Below the pieces are notes generated by a model, which saw only the letters and a list, made by a program, of their open reading frames with translations, had not been told where the DNA came from and did no database searches. DNA of 64,000 nt from contig OX621257.1 of assembly GCA_951640165.1 (NCBI GenBank), positions 11,419,201 through 11,483,200 of the forward strand, written 5' to 3'. Both the position numbers and the translations under genes were made by a program. Positions 10,591 to 22,073 of this stretch are shown in pieces (the stretch's first letter is position 1; every line of letters begins with the position of its first letter). The stretch is from Pseudoips prasinana (Eukaryota > Arthropoda > Insecta > Lepidoptera > Nolidae).

Positions 10591-12547
10591 GATGCAAGTA
10601 CCTCGCGATACATTGATTAATTTCCCTATTGCAGGGAACCATGTATTTATCACCCTACTGCAGGCGCAATCTTTATAAATATAACAATGTCATGGGCTGC
10701 GGTAACGGTAAGCTCTTTGGCAACTTGCCGATATAATAAAATCTCAATTAAACCAGCTTTCATTAAAAAGGACTTTTTTCGGTCCAACAGTTTAAAAGCA
10801 ACAATGCCGCAGAAAGATTAAGATAGCCTTTTTATTGTGGTACGTATTACGCACTCGTAGGTTTTGCACATTAAAACCCCGACATGTTTTCCACCCACAA
10901 TATTTAATCGAACAGAGTAACGTTCTAATTGCGCGTCGTTACAAGGAATGAATATTTAATGATCTACTACTATCCCGTATTTATATTATTATCAAGTGAT
11001 AAACAATTGAGACTCTTATATCGATTAATAATAGTTTTAAGATGTAAAATTATTGTAGAATTACTATAGTAATTGATACAATGATAATCATTAATTAAAT
11101 AAATAATCACGATGTAAATATATAATTATAATATAGCAGCTACGTCATAGCCGTTGCGCGGCTATTGAGTACTTGATAACACACGGTTATAAAGAAAACT
11201 AGAACGTAAACATCCGCAACAGGAAAATATTTCGCTACATTTTGTTTGGGTGAATCCCTCAAATGACAATAGCTGAGACTGTTGAAATCCGCCTGCGTAA
11301 ATCCAAATAGCCTAATAATTCCTCAGCATTAAACCAACTTAACACTTCACTATTACTAATTTCTTCCTGTATGGGAACAGAAATGACACAAACACAATAA
11401 TGCCCTGACGCTCATGCAGCGAAGAACTCCGTCATAATAGCATCGCCATTTCTCGATCAATTTTGTTTTCATACATATTTCACTCTTATATCGAAAATTC
11501 ACAATTACCACTTACAACATATATACGCTATAAACTTAGTACTGTGTATAATTAAGAACCATAATAATTTACTTTTCATATAGATTTATCAAGTGATTTA
11601 AATTCCGCGTCCCTTTTTCTTTCATCTGACAGTTGAATCCGAGAGCATATAATTGACTGACTCAGCTAAAAACATGGACTAAGTATGTAATGTACATTGA
11701 TTGTGTCATAGTCGAGTTATGATATTTTTTTGGTGTATGTATTGTAATGGATAAGGTACGACAAGAATGTCGACATTATAACAATTATTTTATTTTATAT
11801 AATGTGTGTATTATGCATTTGCAAATTAATTTATTAATTTTTCGCTTTATAAGTTCGTTTTTTCCATACATTTATTATTTAAATCAGCTATAAGTTATAT
11901 TATAAGTGTCCAGGTACTCTGAAGTTGTAACTGCGAGCTGTACTGACACATCAATTGTCCGTGAGTTATTTTACATGTTGCCATCATAAAACCAGCGCTG
12001 CAACAGTTAATGTTGCAGCTAGTGCTGAGATGGGACGAATTCCAACTCGCACAGATAACAATTAATGACTTTAGTTTGTGTACCTATAGATATATATTAT
12101 TATTATTATCTGTGTCAGTTTACTGAATAAATATTTTCTTCTTACTTCTTAAATAAATCGATGCGGTTCTTCCGCAGCAGATTGGCTACAGAAGACTACA
12201 AACGTGTAGAATTGGTAAGATCTGAATTGATAAGAATTGAAAAGAAGATAGGTCTGGCAACCTCATTGAGTTTAAGGATCGGTGAAATATAGGGGCGTCG
12301 AAATTGGTTAGTTTTTTGACATATTTGTATGCGAAATATTACAGTTACACAGTTTCGGTCATGATTCATTAGATTGAATAGGAAAAGTATAAGGTCAACT
12401 AACTTACTGCCATCTGATCCCAAACTAGGCGTAGACTGCGCTACGGCAGCCAGACAACTGATAAACATACTTATTTATTTCTAAATACATAAATATTATA
12501 GATAATTAAATTACACCGACACAGAATCGTGCTCATCACACAAAATT
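10591..12547. other. No feature recognised
   Basis: About 2 kb of AT-rich DNA without a credible exon, RNA gene or repeat that I can match elsewhere in the window. Confidence 0.4.
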
Positions 12548-12780
12548 GACTGCACGTGTGGCCCAGCGGTTAAGACAGTCACTTCGTCGCTTCGTGTCTC
12601 AGGTTCGAGTCCCGCGCCGAACAACTATTTGTGGGTCGCACAAATAGTTGTTCTTAATCTGGATGTAATTTGTGTCCGTTTATTATATGTTTGTAAAGTA
12701 CCCCACGACACAGGGATTAGATTCCCTAGTACCGCACTAGGGAATGTCTGGGCTGTCATTAAATGAAATTATTGCGGATG
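12548..12780 (+). mobile_element. tRNA-headed SINE, family S3, copy 1
   Basis: The head gtgtggcccagcggttaaga and the B-box-like ggttcgagtcccgcgccg are followed by a short hairpin (caactatttgtgggtcgcac and complement) and the body 'ggatgtaatttgtgtccgtt'. Other copies: 60648-60840 and, reversed, 32645-32775. Confidence 0.75.
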
Positions 12781-13221
12781 GGAATCAAACCCACGATCTC
12801 AGTCTTAGCCATCAGTTCACTAACCACTAGACCTAGAGGCCTGTTAAATGCGCGCACGACGAGTAAGGATAGAGACGTCCGCTCTGTAGTGCGTTTACAT
12901 CATAACTGAAATAGTAGCACGATAGTTCCGGTCGTTCGGGCATGTAGTATTTAACAAGTAGGTACGTAAATCATGCGAACTAACGCCTACTAATCATGTA
13001 AGCATACAAATGTCAGAGTTCCTTTTACTGGAAGAATGGAAGTCTATTGCAACTAGATAAGATTTTTCGATCTACTTAATGTCAACACCAGTTTCTGCGT
13101 AGGTGGATGACGGTTTCAACCCACTCACTTAGCACTTAAGGAAGAGAGAAAGCTCATAATGTCACTGGTTGTGCGATTGATTTATTTTTATATTTATTGT
13201 TAGACATTCGATTATATATAA
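12781..13221. other. No gene; tRNA-like fragment at its left edge
   Basis: Directly after the SINE, 'gggaatcaaacccacgatct' at 12780-12800 looks like a reversed B box of another SINE head. The remainder carries nothing I can name. Confidence 0.35.
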
Positions 13222-13552
13222 TACTAGCTGTGCCCGCGACTTCGTCCGCGTGTTAATTAGTTTATTTAGTTTTTTTTGTAAAATAAAAGACTTTTTCTAA
13301 AATAAAAGTAGCCTAAGTTACTCCTTATTACATCAGCTACCTGCCAATAAAAGTCAAGTCAAGTCAAGTCCCGTCAAAATTGGTCCAGCCATTTCAGAGA
13401 TTAGCCGGAACAAACAGACAGACTGACAGACAATAATTGTAAAAAATGTTATTTTGGTGTATGTACCGTATATATATTCATATTAATGTAGTAAAACCCG
13501 GTTATTTCAATATTACAAACAGACACTCCAATTTTATTTATTTGTATAGATT
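13222..13552 (+). repeat. Dispersed repeat family D2, copy 2
   Basis: Begins actagctgtgcccgcgactt and ends at 'cactccaattttatttattt'. It aligns with 1540-1858 throughout, apart from a small CAAGT tandem expansion near 13355-13370. Confidence 0.65.
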
Positions 13553-13556
13553 ATTA

Positions 13557-13775
13557 TCACGCCGGAGATTGTGGGTTCGATTCCCACCCAGGACAAATAT
13601 TTGTGTGCATGAACATGAGTCTGTTTGTCCTGAGTCTGGGTGTAATTATCTATATAAGTATGTATTTACAAAAGAAAAGTAGTATAAATAGTATATCAGT
13701 TATCTGGTTTCCATAGTACAAGTTATGCTTAGTTTGGGATCAGAAAGCCGCGTGTAAATAATGTCCCAGGATATT
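13557..13775 (+). mobile_element. SINE family S1, 5'-truncated copy
   Basis: Starts within the tRNA-like head (cacgccggagattgtgggtt) directly after the D2 repeat and runs to the common tail (gcttagtttgggatcaga). The A-box half of the head is missing. Confidence 0.65.
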
Positions 13776-13866
13776 ATTATTACATGCTATCGTAATGGTG
13801 AAATAAAAGTGTCGAGTGGAGACCCGCCGGATGATTACATTTATAAGTTTAGATTTAAGCTTTGCA

Positions 13867-13984
13867 TTTAAATAAATAAATATGATACCTACTATACAGC
13901 TGTATAGTAGGTATTATATTTATTTATTTAAAGGCTAATATATGGCCATATATATAGCTATATATATGGCCATATATTAGCCTT
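13867..13984. repeat. Two abutting large palindromes
   Basis: Palindrome 1 has 33-bp arms (13867-13899 and 13900-13932) with one mismatch and no loop. Palindrome 2 has 27-bp arms (13931-13957 and 13958-13984), perfect, with no loop. They share two bases. Neither encodes anything. Such spacerless palindromes are unstable, so these are probably young or remnants of a fold-back element. Confidence 0.85.
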
Positions 13985-14079
13985 GTGGTTGCCGGCCTAG
14001 AAATAATAACAGGGTCAACATCCCGTGGGATACAATGTGTACAACAATGCGTACAGGTTCATTTTTTTCATTTATGCAT

Positions 14080-14325
14080 AATGGGTTTGCTTTTGACCAC
14101 GATCTCACTTGATGGTATGGATGTTGTAGTTGAAGGTGGACCGCGCGTACCCATAAATTGTCTGTTCACTTAAATAGACGAGCAGAAGCGCCTGTGTACT
14201 AGCTACCATCTAACTGCGCTCGCCAACTCGCATTGCAAGCGCGGTAACTAAGACAAATCACTCCAAAAACCTTTGGAGAAAGTCTATGTCCAGCCATGGA
14301 CGATATCAGGCTGATGATAAATAAG
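14080..14325 (+). repeat. Mosaic of non-LTR fragments
   Basis: The block 14082-14165 (tttgaccacgatctcacttg, ggtggaccgcgcgtacccat) matches 59290-59370. The block 14190-14325 ends gtccagccatggacgatatc then aggctgatgatga, which is a worn RTE-type 3' end as at 10560 and 35190. Confidence 0.45.
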
Positions 14326-14329
14326 CTAT

Positions 14330-14645
14330 AATCTATACATATAATAAAATCGTAGGAAAGTCAAAACTGTACATTGAATATTTTTTCAAAAGGATACTTG
14401 GGGAGTGATCTACAATCGATCATGAAAACAAAAATAAAATTTTTAGAATTTTTGTCTGTTTGCCTGTATGTATGTCCGGGCTAAACTCAAAAAGTACTGC
14501 ATGGATTTACTTTAAATTTTGCATGAATACTACTAAGATGTCGGGTCAACATATGGGCTACATATTATCATGCTATCACCTACGGGGGAGGAGCTGTGAT
14601 CATTTATAAAGTTTAACGCGAGTAAAACCGCAGGGAACAGCTAGT
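14330..14645 (-). repeat. Dispersed repeat family D1, copy 2
   Basis: Reverse-complement match to 9015-9330 and 63416-63745, ending CCGCAGGGAACAGCTAGT at its right side. Confidence 0.7.
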
Positions 14646-14649
14646 TTAA

Positions 14650-15206
14650 AATAAATGTAAAAACTGCATACATTTTATATTAGTTTTTGACAACATTCGA
14701 ATATACTGAATATACAACTTATATATTATATACATCTTTGTAAAACTTAGTATTAAAATGCTGTGGATATCTGTAATTGTTACAACACAAGGAATGTATA
14801 TTTAAATAACTTAGTGTCATAAATATCTCTGTGTATGTAATGTTGATATTCCTTAATAAATAAATAAAATAAAATATGTGAACATGGAACGAATTATGGA
14901 TTAAATGAAGCAGCCCATAAAATGTATTTATTGAGATATTATCCCTACCCGTTGTCTATATATTATACTTATTATAATTAATATAAAACGAGGGGACGAA
15001 AGATTAATAGAACAGTCATCTCCCTCATATTTATGGATAAGACAGAGATACAAAATAATAATATATATGTATATACTAGTCCATAAGTGCTAAACCCACT
15101 GACGTCAGTAAAGTGGCTAGACTTTAAGGCGCCAACTCCTGATCTTCTTCTTCAATTGTGGAGGTCGTGACCTCCGTTTGAGGCACCTTTATTCTGAAGT
15201 TTGACT
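14650..15206. other. No feature recognised
   Basis: AT-rich DNA with no gene or delimitable repeat. Confidence 0.4.
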
Positions 15207-15580
15207 GCCTCTTTGGTCTAGCAGTAGCATGTTCAACCGCAGAAAATTGGGTCCTGGGTTCAAATCCCGGGTCGGGCCAAAAGTGATTTTGAGATTTTTC
15301 CGTAAAAAGAAATTTCTCAATATCAGCCCGAAGTCTGGAAGTTGGCGGTATTACACCCTCGTATCTCGGAAAGCAAGTAAAGCAGTCGGTTCTGTACCTG
15401 ACTTCATTCCGGTCGTGTTGCTAGTCGTCCCATCGGATCATAAGAGTGATGGAATATAAAGTGCCCCTCTGTTTGCGCACACACTTGTGCACTATAATAT
15501 GTCGTGTGCAATTGGGTAATCTCCATTGAGAAAGGCCGCCGTAGCCGAAATTCGACCGGGAAGACATTATTCTGAAATTT
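15207..15580 (+). mobile_element. tRNA-headed SINE, family S4, copy 1
   Basis: The head ttggtctagcagtagcatgt and B box gggttcaaatcccgggtcgg form a good tRNA-like half. The body 'cagcccgaagtctggaagtt' and end 'ggccgccgtagccgaaattc' match the copy at 57446-57815 over about 370 bases. Confidence 0.75.
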
Positions 15581-15774
15581 GCCCACCATATGTTTCTTTC
15601 TGCAGCTGTGTCCAGCAGACACTGTCCATTGTCTACTAACTGCTTTGTTGTCTGTGATCAGAAGTTTTTGTAAGTAATCACTGAAATTTCAGGATGTTAT
15701 TTAATGGATTTCGGACAGAAATGTCTGGTAGTAGCTAGTAGCCGTTTGAGTTTCGGTAATAAGGCATTAGCGTT

Positions 15775-16335
15775 TTTAGGGTTCCGTAGCCAAATGGCAA
15801 AAAACGGAACCCTTATAGATTCGTCATGTCTGTCTGTCTGTCCGTCCGTATGTCACAGCCATTTTTTTCCGAAACTATAAGAACTGTACTTTTGAAACTT
15901 GGTAAGCAGTTCTATTCTGTGAACTGCATTAAGATTTTCACACAACAATAGAAAAATAGTAATAATTTTGGGGGTTCCCTATACATAGAACTGAAACTCA
16001 AAAATTTTTTTTCGTATACATACATGTGGGGTATCTATGGATAGGTATTTAAAAATGATATTGAGGTTCCTAATATATTTTTTTTCTAAACTGAATAGTT
16101 TGCGCGACCCCCTGTAACTTCTAAAATAAGAGAATGATTAAACAAAAAAAAGATATATGATGTACATTACCATGTAAACTAAAAACGAAAATTGGATTGA
16201 ACGAAATCTAGTAAGAAGTTTTTTTTTATGCGTCATAAATCGTAAACCGCAATTTACCTTTTATTTAATCAACTGAAATACTTGTTGCTGCGGAACCCTT
16301 CGTGGGCTAGTCCGACTCGCACTTGGCCGGTTTTT
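15775..16335 (+). repeat. Dispersed element D3 (gggttccgtagcc type)
   Basis: Begins gggttccgtagccaaatggc and ends gtccgactcgcacttggccg, a pair of ends I recognise as a common lepidopteran repeat. A short complementary pair (gggttccg at 15779 and cggaaccc at 15804) folds at the left end, and the cggaaccc word recurs near the right end. Non-coding, class not established. Confidence 0.55.
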
Positions 16336-16424
16336 TATAATAATGGAATGTACCAGTAAATTACTTGTATAAATATTGAACTCCTATTTTGAACAGTACG
16401 GGGCGGTGGCGGAGCGATTAACAG

Positions 16425-16560
16425 ATATAATGAAATAATGGAATTTATTCAGCACTTGGTTATTTACATACACTTGTACTTGTCAAGCTCACAGTTCAAT
16501 ACATAAACATAATTTAATACAGTAATTAAAGCAACAAAATATTTTGAATTAGTCCGTCCG
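16425..16560. repeat. Dispersed repeat D6, copy 1
   Basis: The blocks 'ggaatttattcagcacttgg' and 'cttgtacttgtcaagctcac' match 37025-37150. Probably the 3' end of a non-LTR element. Confidence 0.5.
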
Positions 16561-16882
16561 TGCGGTCTGTTTCGTCACATATGTAGGTATATTTTTATTC
16601 TCCTTAAATAAATTATTTATATCCTTAAATAAATAATAAATAGCAAGTTACTAAACTATTATTGTTACATTTCCATATATAACTTCAGAAGCAGCTCAAA
16701 TGCTTATTAGTTTAGTTTAGTTGGTAAGTTTATTGTATTTTTATTCATGTAACTGATATGTCTATGGACGAACGCTCCCTAAATAAATAAATTAAAAAAA
16801 AACAGATATGTGGCCGAACGCTGAATACTCCGTGTACGGGAGCTGCAGTTGTGACTTTAAAAACACAGGTGTCAAGTTTGAC

Positions 16883-17240
16883 AGGCCGGTTGGCGTGGTT
16901 GGTAGATGATGATCCATGACATATATTTGTGTCCATGAACATTTTTATTTCTCCCGAGTCTGGGTATAATTATCTAAGTATGTATTTACAAAAAAAAAGA
17001 AATATATGTACTAGCTGTGCCCCGCGGTTTTACCCGCGTTAAACATTATGAATGCCTATGTGTTAATACAGGGTGTCAGCTAACTCCATAACAAATTTTA
17101 TTAAAATCACTCCAGCCGTTTAGATGTAAAGAAGTAACAAACATACACACTCACAAACTTTCGGCTTTATAATCTTAGTGTCACTTCAATTATCTGGTTT
17201 CAATAGTACTACAAGGTCTGTTTAGTTTGGAATGAGATGG
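16883..17240 (+). mobile_element. SINE family S1 split by a D1b repeat
   Basis: Head ccggttggcgtggttggtag at 16885 and body to 17006, then the S1 tail resumes at about 17186 (attatctggtttcaatagta, gtctgtttagtttggaatga). The B box of the head has been deleted. Confidence 0.6.
17012..17185 (+). repeat. Dispersed repeat D1b inserted in a SINE
   Basis: CTAGCTGTGCCCCGCGGTTT to the 'ggctttataatcttagtgtc' end, the plus-strand counterpart of 9926-10140. It interrupts the S1 SINE, so it inserted later. Confidence 0.55.
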
Positions 17241-17487
17241 TGTAGGTCATAATAATATATACACAAGATTTTTTCTCCATATACATAGCAGTCTAATTAA
17301 CAAATACCCCTAACGTAAGTAACGTTCTAAATGTCTATAGTTGATGAATCAGTCTTGAAATTTAAGGACTCAAACCTTTTTCAATTAAGAATGTTAGTAT
17401 CTACTCTTGCGATGCGGTGTAATTCAGAAAGGCTGCTACAAATTCTAACCATTGTCTGTAGTGGTAGAAGCCTCCTAGGCTGTGTGT

Positions 17488-17700
17488 ATTTTTAACCGAC
17501 TTAAAAAGGAGGAGTTTCTCAAGTTTACTGGTTTTTTTTTTGTATGTACACCGATTACTCTGAGATTTTCGATCCGATTTACGTGATTCATCTTTAGTTT
17601 GATGCGGAATAGTTGCCATTTGGTTGGTACATTTTACGTAGTTTGGACCAGTAGTTTTCATTTTATGGACATTTTTGTATGAAAATGTTTGATGACATTT
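17488..17700 (+). repeat. Dispersed element D5
   Basis: The stretch 'ttaaccgacttaaaaaggag' to 'tgtatgaaaatgtttgatga' matches my memory of a common lepidopteran interspersed repeat. There is only one copy here, so the limits are approximate. Confidence 0.4.
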
Positions 17701-18672
17701 ATTTTCTCTAAAAGAATTTACAATAATTCACTTACAGAGAAATACAATGTTAGGTACAATATGTTTATATTAGAAGCATCTTCCAACCGGTCAAGACCAT
17801 TCGGCCATGTGAGCATCATATGTTTGATAATTGTGCAGCATTTTTTTATTTACTTGCACATTTTATTTCAATATAGATATATTTGTTATATAGACATGCA
17901 ATATTGTATATTAAGTATTTATATACTAGTTAGTACAGTATCTAGAATATATTTATTTATCATTTATTATATTAAGTAATTGTATTGTATATCATTATTA
18001 TGAGCATTTATTTATATCAGTATTCTTTGCAGAAAATTATTTTTTATTGTGTACGTATTATTTATATATTATTCTATACCCGATAAATCCTTTATTACTA
18101 AAATTATTTTGCGAATACTTACATTTTTAATAAAATAATTCCATTTATTTAACACAAATAGTTTAGAAAATTGAGAACCACGCTATGCGATTAAAACAAA
18201 CCAGTTAGTGATATAAATATTATGTTTTAGCTCCCCATAATAATGTACCATTTTTTTCTTAATTGCACATCACGTCTTCATTTAGCCTATTACACTTTCA
18301 CTGCTTTACCGAACTATAAGGATGAGCGTGGGCTTGAGCCGTCTAACAATATAAAATTAAGAACTTAGTACTCCGGAGAGTAGGTTGAGGTTCGTTGAGA
18401 TGCATGCGACGGTCGGTTGTTTTGGCACATTTCGTGTAACTGTTAAATAAATAAAATAATAAAAAAGGTTTTTATTCACGTAGACTTTAAAAAAGTGCTT
18501 GTAAATAGTCAGAACATGTTTGTAGTAATATAGTTAAGTAGATATACATAATTATTTCTAGTTACATATAGATATTTATATATATATGGATTTTTAAAAC
18601 ATTTATATATTTTTTTAATAAGAGTCGTGATATTTAGCTATCTTGTATTAAGTTATTGTCAAGGAGATTATG
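17701..18672. other. No feature recognised
   Basis: AT-rich flank of the BEL/Pao element. The last five bases (18668-18672, TTATG) are the target duplication. Confidence 0.45.
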
Positions 18673-18696
18673 TGTTTAGGCCCTAACGGGTGTTCT

Positions 18697-18709
18697 CAAT
18701 AAAAACAGT
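18697..18709 (+). repeat. 13-bp target-site duplication of the RTE insertion, left copy
   Basis: CAATAAAAACAGT, repeated exactly at 21835-21847. It belongs to the LTR, which continues CAGTGGACTG in the intact copy at 27862. Confidence 0.92.
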
Positions 18710-21700
18710 CATCATCATCATCATATCAGCCGAAAGACGTCCACTGCTGGACAAAGGCCTCCCTCAAAGATCTCCACAATTGCCGGTCTTGCGCTATTCG
18801 CATCCAGCTGTTTCCAGCGACCCGCACAAGATCATCGGTCCATCTTGTAGGGGGCCTGCCCACGCTGCGTCTTCCGGTTCGTGGTCGCCACTCGAGAACC
18901 TTTCTGCCCCAACGGCCGTCGGCTCTACGAGCTATGTGCCCTGCCCACTGCCACTTCAGCTTGGCAATTCTTCGGGCTATGTCGGTGACTTTGGTTCGCC
19001 TGCGGATTTCGACATTTCTGATTCGATCCCGCAGGGAAACTCCGAGCATAGCCCTCTCCATTGCTCTTTGGGTGACCTTGAGCCTTTTAATAAGGCCCAT
19101 AGTGAGCGACCACGTCTCTGTTCCGTATGTCATCACTGGCAACACACACTGGTCGAAGACTTTCGACTTGAGACACTGCGGTATTTTGGACGACAAGATG
19201 TTACGTAGCTTCCCGAACGCTGCCCAGCCGAGTTGGATTCTACGATTGACCTCCTTCTCGAAGTTGGACCTACCTAGTTGGATGGTCTGTCCTAGGTAAA
19301 TATAGTTCTCTACAACTTCGAGTGCAGAGTCACCAACTTTCAATTGAGTGGGTGCAACATGGACGTTTGACATGATTTTTGTCTTATCCATGTTCATTTT
19401 CAGACCCACTTGTTGAGAGACTCTGCTGAGGTCATCGAGCATTGTACCGAGGTCTTCCATGGTCTCAGCCATGACTACTATATCATCGGCAAATCGAAGG
19501 TGAGTGATGTACTCGCCATTGACATTGATGCCAAAGCCTTTCCAGTCCAGAAGCTTGAAGACGTCTTCCAATGCAGCGGTGAACAGTTTCGGAGATATAA
19601 CATCTCCCTGTCTCACGCCTCGCTGCAAGTGGATAGGTTTCGAGATTTGGTCCTGGAGTCGCACTGACATAGTGGCGTTTTCGTACAAACACTTTATCAC
19701 CTCGATATACCGGTAGTCAATTTGGCACCTTATGAGAGACCTCAGCACGGCCCATGTTTCGATAGAATCGAAGGCTTTCTCATAGTCCACAAACGCTAAG
19801 CACAGTGGCTTGTTATACTCTTCGGTCTTCTGTATAACTTGCCGCAGCGTATGTATGTGGTCTATGGTGCTAAAGCCTTTTCGGAAACCGGCTTGTTCGG
19901 GAGGCTGGAAGTCGTCAAACCTGCGCGCGAGACGATTCGTAACGACCCTCGAAAACAACTTGTAAACATGGCTCAGCAGTGTGATGGGTCTATAATTCTT
20001 CAATAGGGTTTTGTCGCCCTTTTTGAAGAAGAGCACCACCACACTTCTGTGCCATGCTTGTGGCGTTTGACCATCTAGTATGACGGAGTTAAATAACTTC
20101 TGAAGGGCCCGTAGGATTGGTGTACCACCCGCCTTCAGAAGCTCTGCTGTAACTCCATCATCACCAGGCGCCTTGTTGTTCTTGAGTTGTTTGAGAGCCA
20201 TTCTAATCTCGTACAGGCTGACGTCCGGGATGTCTTCGGTGTAATGTCGGGTTAGTCGTGCTCTGGGATCTGAGGCATGACTTTTGACAGGTGGCTGTGT
20301 TGTCGTATATAACTGTCCGTAGAACTTCTCGATCTCTCCCAGCAACTCAGGTTTAGACGTGACGATTCTACCATCCTCAGTCTTCAGCTTCGTCAGTTGG
20401 CTCTGTCCAACAGACAGAGCTCTTGCGAACACTTTAGAGCCTCTGTTTTGCTCGATGGCCTCTTTAATACTAATTGTATTAAATTGCCGCGTGTCGCGAG
20501 TCAAAGACTTTGAGATCTGTCTGTTGAGCTGCCGATATCTGATAGCATCATCTGAGGATGTCAGAACCATTTTCCGTCTATCTTCCATAAGTTGCAGGGT
20601 AAAGTCAGAGATCTTTTTAGTTCTGTTTGTACGACGGGCCTTGAAGACCTTAAACCCAGCCGTATGGACAGCTTCTACGAGCCTGTCATAGTATGAGTCC
20701 ACTTCCTCGCAGTCTGCTAGGCATTCGAAACGGTTTTGCAGTTCGAGCTGAAATGGTTCGGGGTTTTGGACGTGGATAGGTAAAGGTCGGAGCGTAGACT
20801 TTATCAGTCGGGACCTCTGGAGTTTGACATTAAGGTTCAATGGGCCTCTGACCAGTCTGTGATCGCTCCCGGTTTTAACCGCATTGATCACGGAGACATC
20901 ATTGAACATCTGTCGTCTCGTCGACAAGATAAAGTCTATCTCATTTTTAGTTTTACCATCGGGGCTCACCCAGGTCCATTTGCGGTGATCCGGCTTCCTG
21001 AAGAAGGAATTCATCATAAAGAGTCCCTCCTTCTCCATGAAGTCGGCCAACATTTGGCCCCGGGGGTTCCGATCTCCAGTTCCAAATTGCCCCACTCTCA
21101 GCTCATTACCAAATCGTTTGCCCAACTTCGCGTTAAAGTCCCCCATGACCACAGTGAAATACGAGTTAGAGGTATGTATGGCTCTGGATATGTCCTCATA
21201 CATAACCTCGACTTCATCGTCGGAGTGTGTCGAAGTGGGTGCGTATACCTGTATAACCTTCAACGAATACCGCTTGGTGATTCTGAGTATAAGGTATGCA
21301 ACCCTCGTCGACACACTCTCGATTTTCACTAGGTTGTTCACGAGGGACTTGTGGACTATGAACCCGACACCACCTTGGGATATTTGGTCACCCTCCCGGT
21401 AATAGAGCAGGTTTCCGGATTTCAGTATTATCGAGTCCTCCCCCTCTCTTCGGACTTCAGATAATCCTACAATATCCCAATGTAACCTGCTCAATTCTTC
21501 CTCCAGTTCGGTTATCTTCTCGTCGGACCGCAGTGTACGTGTGTTATATGTTGCCAGGGCCAGAGGTCGTCGGTGTTGGTAACGCGAATTCTTAGCACCC
21601 CCTGCCCTGCCGTAACCACGGCTGTTACCACGGCTGGGAATAGCAGGGCTGCCTGGGACTGGGGGCCGCGGTTTGGTTGTGTCCATCATTTGAGGGGATT

Positions 21701-21834
21701 TGCCATAATCGCCACGCTTGGCAGACGGGTTGGCGATCGCAGTAAGGTGGACATGGTACTCAGGAGAACGCTGCTGCCCGTTCTCTGGTGTATATAATTC
21801 CCTCGGGACGACTTCTTAGGCCGTCACCACACAG
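18710..21834 (-). mobile_element. Full-length RTE-clade non-LTR retrotransposon
   Basis: About 3.1 kb, inserted in the BEL/Pao 3' LTR and flanked by exact 13-bp duplications. The minus-strand layout is a short leader (21690-21834), one long ORF, and a tail made only of ATG trinucleotides right after the stop codon. A short microsatellite tail and an ORF with an N-terminal apurinic-type endonuclease are typical of RTE elements. The ORF is uninterrupted, so the copy may be active. Confidence 0.9.
18726..21689 (-). CDS. RTE endonuclease-reverse transcriptase (987 aa)
   Basis: The endonuclease domain covers roughly residues 40-285: ATYNTRTLRS, the metal-binding Glu in GLSEVRRE, VVMGDFNAKLG, TWVSPDGKTKNEIDFIL and SDHRLV. 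The reverse transcriptase covers roughly 480-790: KNNKAPGDDGVTAELLK, FFKKGDKTLLKNYRPI, AGFRKGFSTIDHIHTLRQ, FVDYEKAFDS with the first catalytic Asp, QGDVISPKLF, and FADD at the active centre. The C-terminus (GRPPTRWTDDLVR to QQWTSFG) recurs in the truncated copies in this window. The protein nicks DNA and copies its own RNA at the nick. Two ATG codons stand in tandem at 21684-21689; I take the first. No frame break is present. A family relation to craniofacial-development-protein-2-like annotations is expected because those proteins carry the same endonuclease type. Confidence 0.93.
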   Translation of the reverse strand: MMDTTKPRPPVPGSPAIPSRGNSRGYGRAGGAKNSRYQHRRPLALATYNTRTLRSDEKITELEEELSRLHWDIVGLSEVRREGEDSIILKSGNLLYYREGDQISQGGVGFIVHKSLVNNLVKIESVSTRVAYLILRITKRYSLKVIQVYAPTSTHSDDEVEVMYEDISRAIHTSNSYFTVVMGDFNAKLGKRFGNELRVGQFGTGDRNPRGQMLADFMEKEGLFMMNSFFRKPDHRKWTWVSPDGKTKNEIDFILSTRRQMFNDVSVINAVKTGSDHRLVRGPLNLNVKLQRSRLIKSTLRPLPIHVQNPEPFQLELQNRFECLADCEEVDSYYDRLVEAVHTAGFKVFKARRTNRTKKISDFTLQLMEDRRKMVLTSSDDAIRYRQLNRQISKSLTRDTRQFNTISIKEAIEQNRGSKVFARALSVGQSQLTKLKTEDGRIVTSKPELLGEIEKFYGQLYTTTQPPVKSHASDPRARLTRHYTEDIPDVSLYEIRMALKQLKNNKAPGDDGVTAELLKAGGTPILRALQKLFNSVILDGQTPQAWHRSVVVLFFKKGDKTLLKNYRPITLLSHVYKLFSRVVTNRLARRFDDFQPPEQAGFRKGFSTIDHIHTLRQVIQKTEEYNKPLCLAFVDYEKAFDSIETWAVLRSLIRCQIDYRYIEVIKCLYENATMSVRLQDQISKPIHLQRGVRQGDVISPKLFTAALEDVFKLLDWKGFGINVNGEYITHLRFADDIVVMAETMEDLGTMLDDLSRVSQQVGLKMNMDKTKIMSNVHVAPTQLKVGDSALEVVENYIYLGQTIQLGRSNFEKEVNRRIQLGWAAFGKLRNILSSKIPQCLKSKVFDQCVLPVMTYGTETWSLTMGLIKRLKVTQRAMERAMLGVSLRDRIRNVEIRRRTKVTDIARRIAKLKWQWAGHIARRADGRWGRKVLEWRPRTGRRSVGRPPTRWTDDLVRVAGNSWMRIAQDRQLWRSLREAFVQQWTSFG

Positions 21835-21847
21835 CAATAAAAACAGT
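21835..21847 (+). repeat. 13-bp target-site duplication of the RTE insertion, right copy
   Basis: Exact copy of 18697-18709. Confidence 0.92.
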
Positions 21848-22073
21848 GGACTGTATAAAATAGGTATATTGATAATAGTAGGTCAAGTTTACAACAATAA
21901 GACGTGCCCGTTCCCTGGCTCGCGTGGAAGACAAGTAAGTCCAGCGGAGACCAAAGCTGGCGCAACGTGAGGGCTAGTGCGGGGGCGGGCGCGGGGACGC
22001 AGATCACGGCCCCACCATTCCGCACTGCTACAGGTAGCTTAGGCGACGACATATTCCCCGGGTTGAAGGAACT

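Larger units (their letters stand above)
18673..22051 (-). repeat. 3' LTR of the BEL/Pao element, split by the RTE insertion
   Basis: LTR parts are 18673-18709 and 21848-22051 (241 bases). Between them sit the RTE element and the second copy of its target duplication. The sequence equals 27832-28080 except for a/g and g/t changes, a 4-base gain near 21957 and loss of one 12-base GC-rich tandem unit (ggtgcgggggcg type). Confidence 0.9.

Noticed and set aside
17689..17979. 96-codon frame
   Set aside because: Made of AT-rich low-complexity codons (Ile, Tyr, Phe); no protein-like pattern.
18690..19299. Plus-strand open frames over the RTE element
   Set aside because: They are antisense shadows of the RTE ORF; codon pattern and motifs belong to the minus strand.
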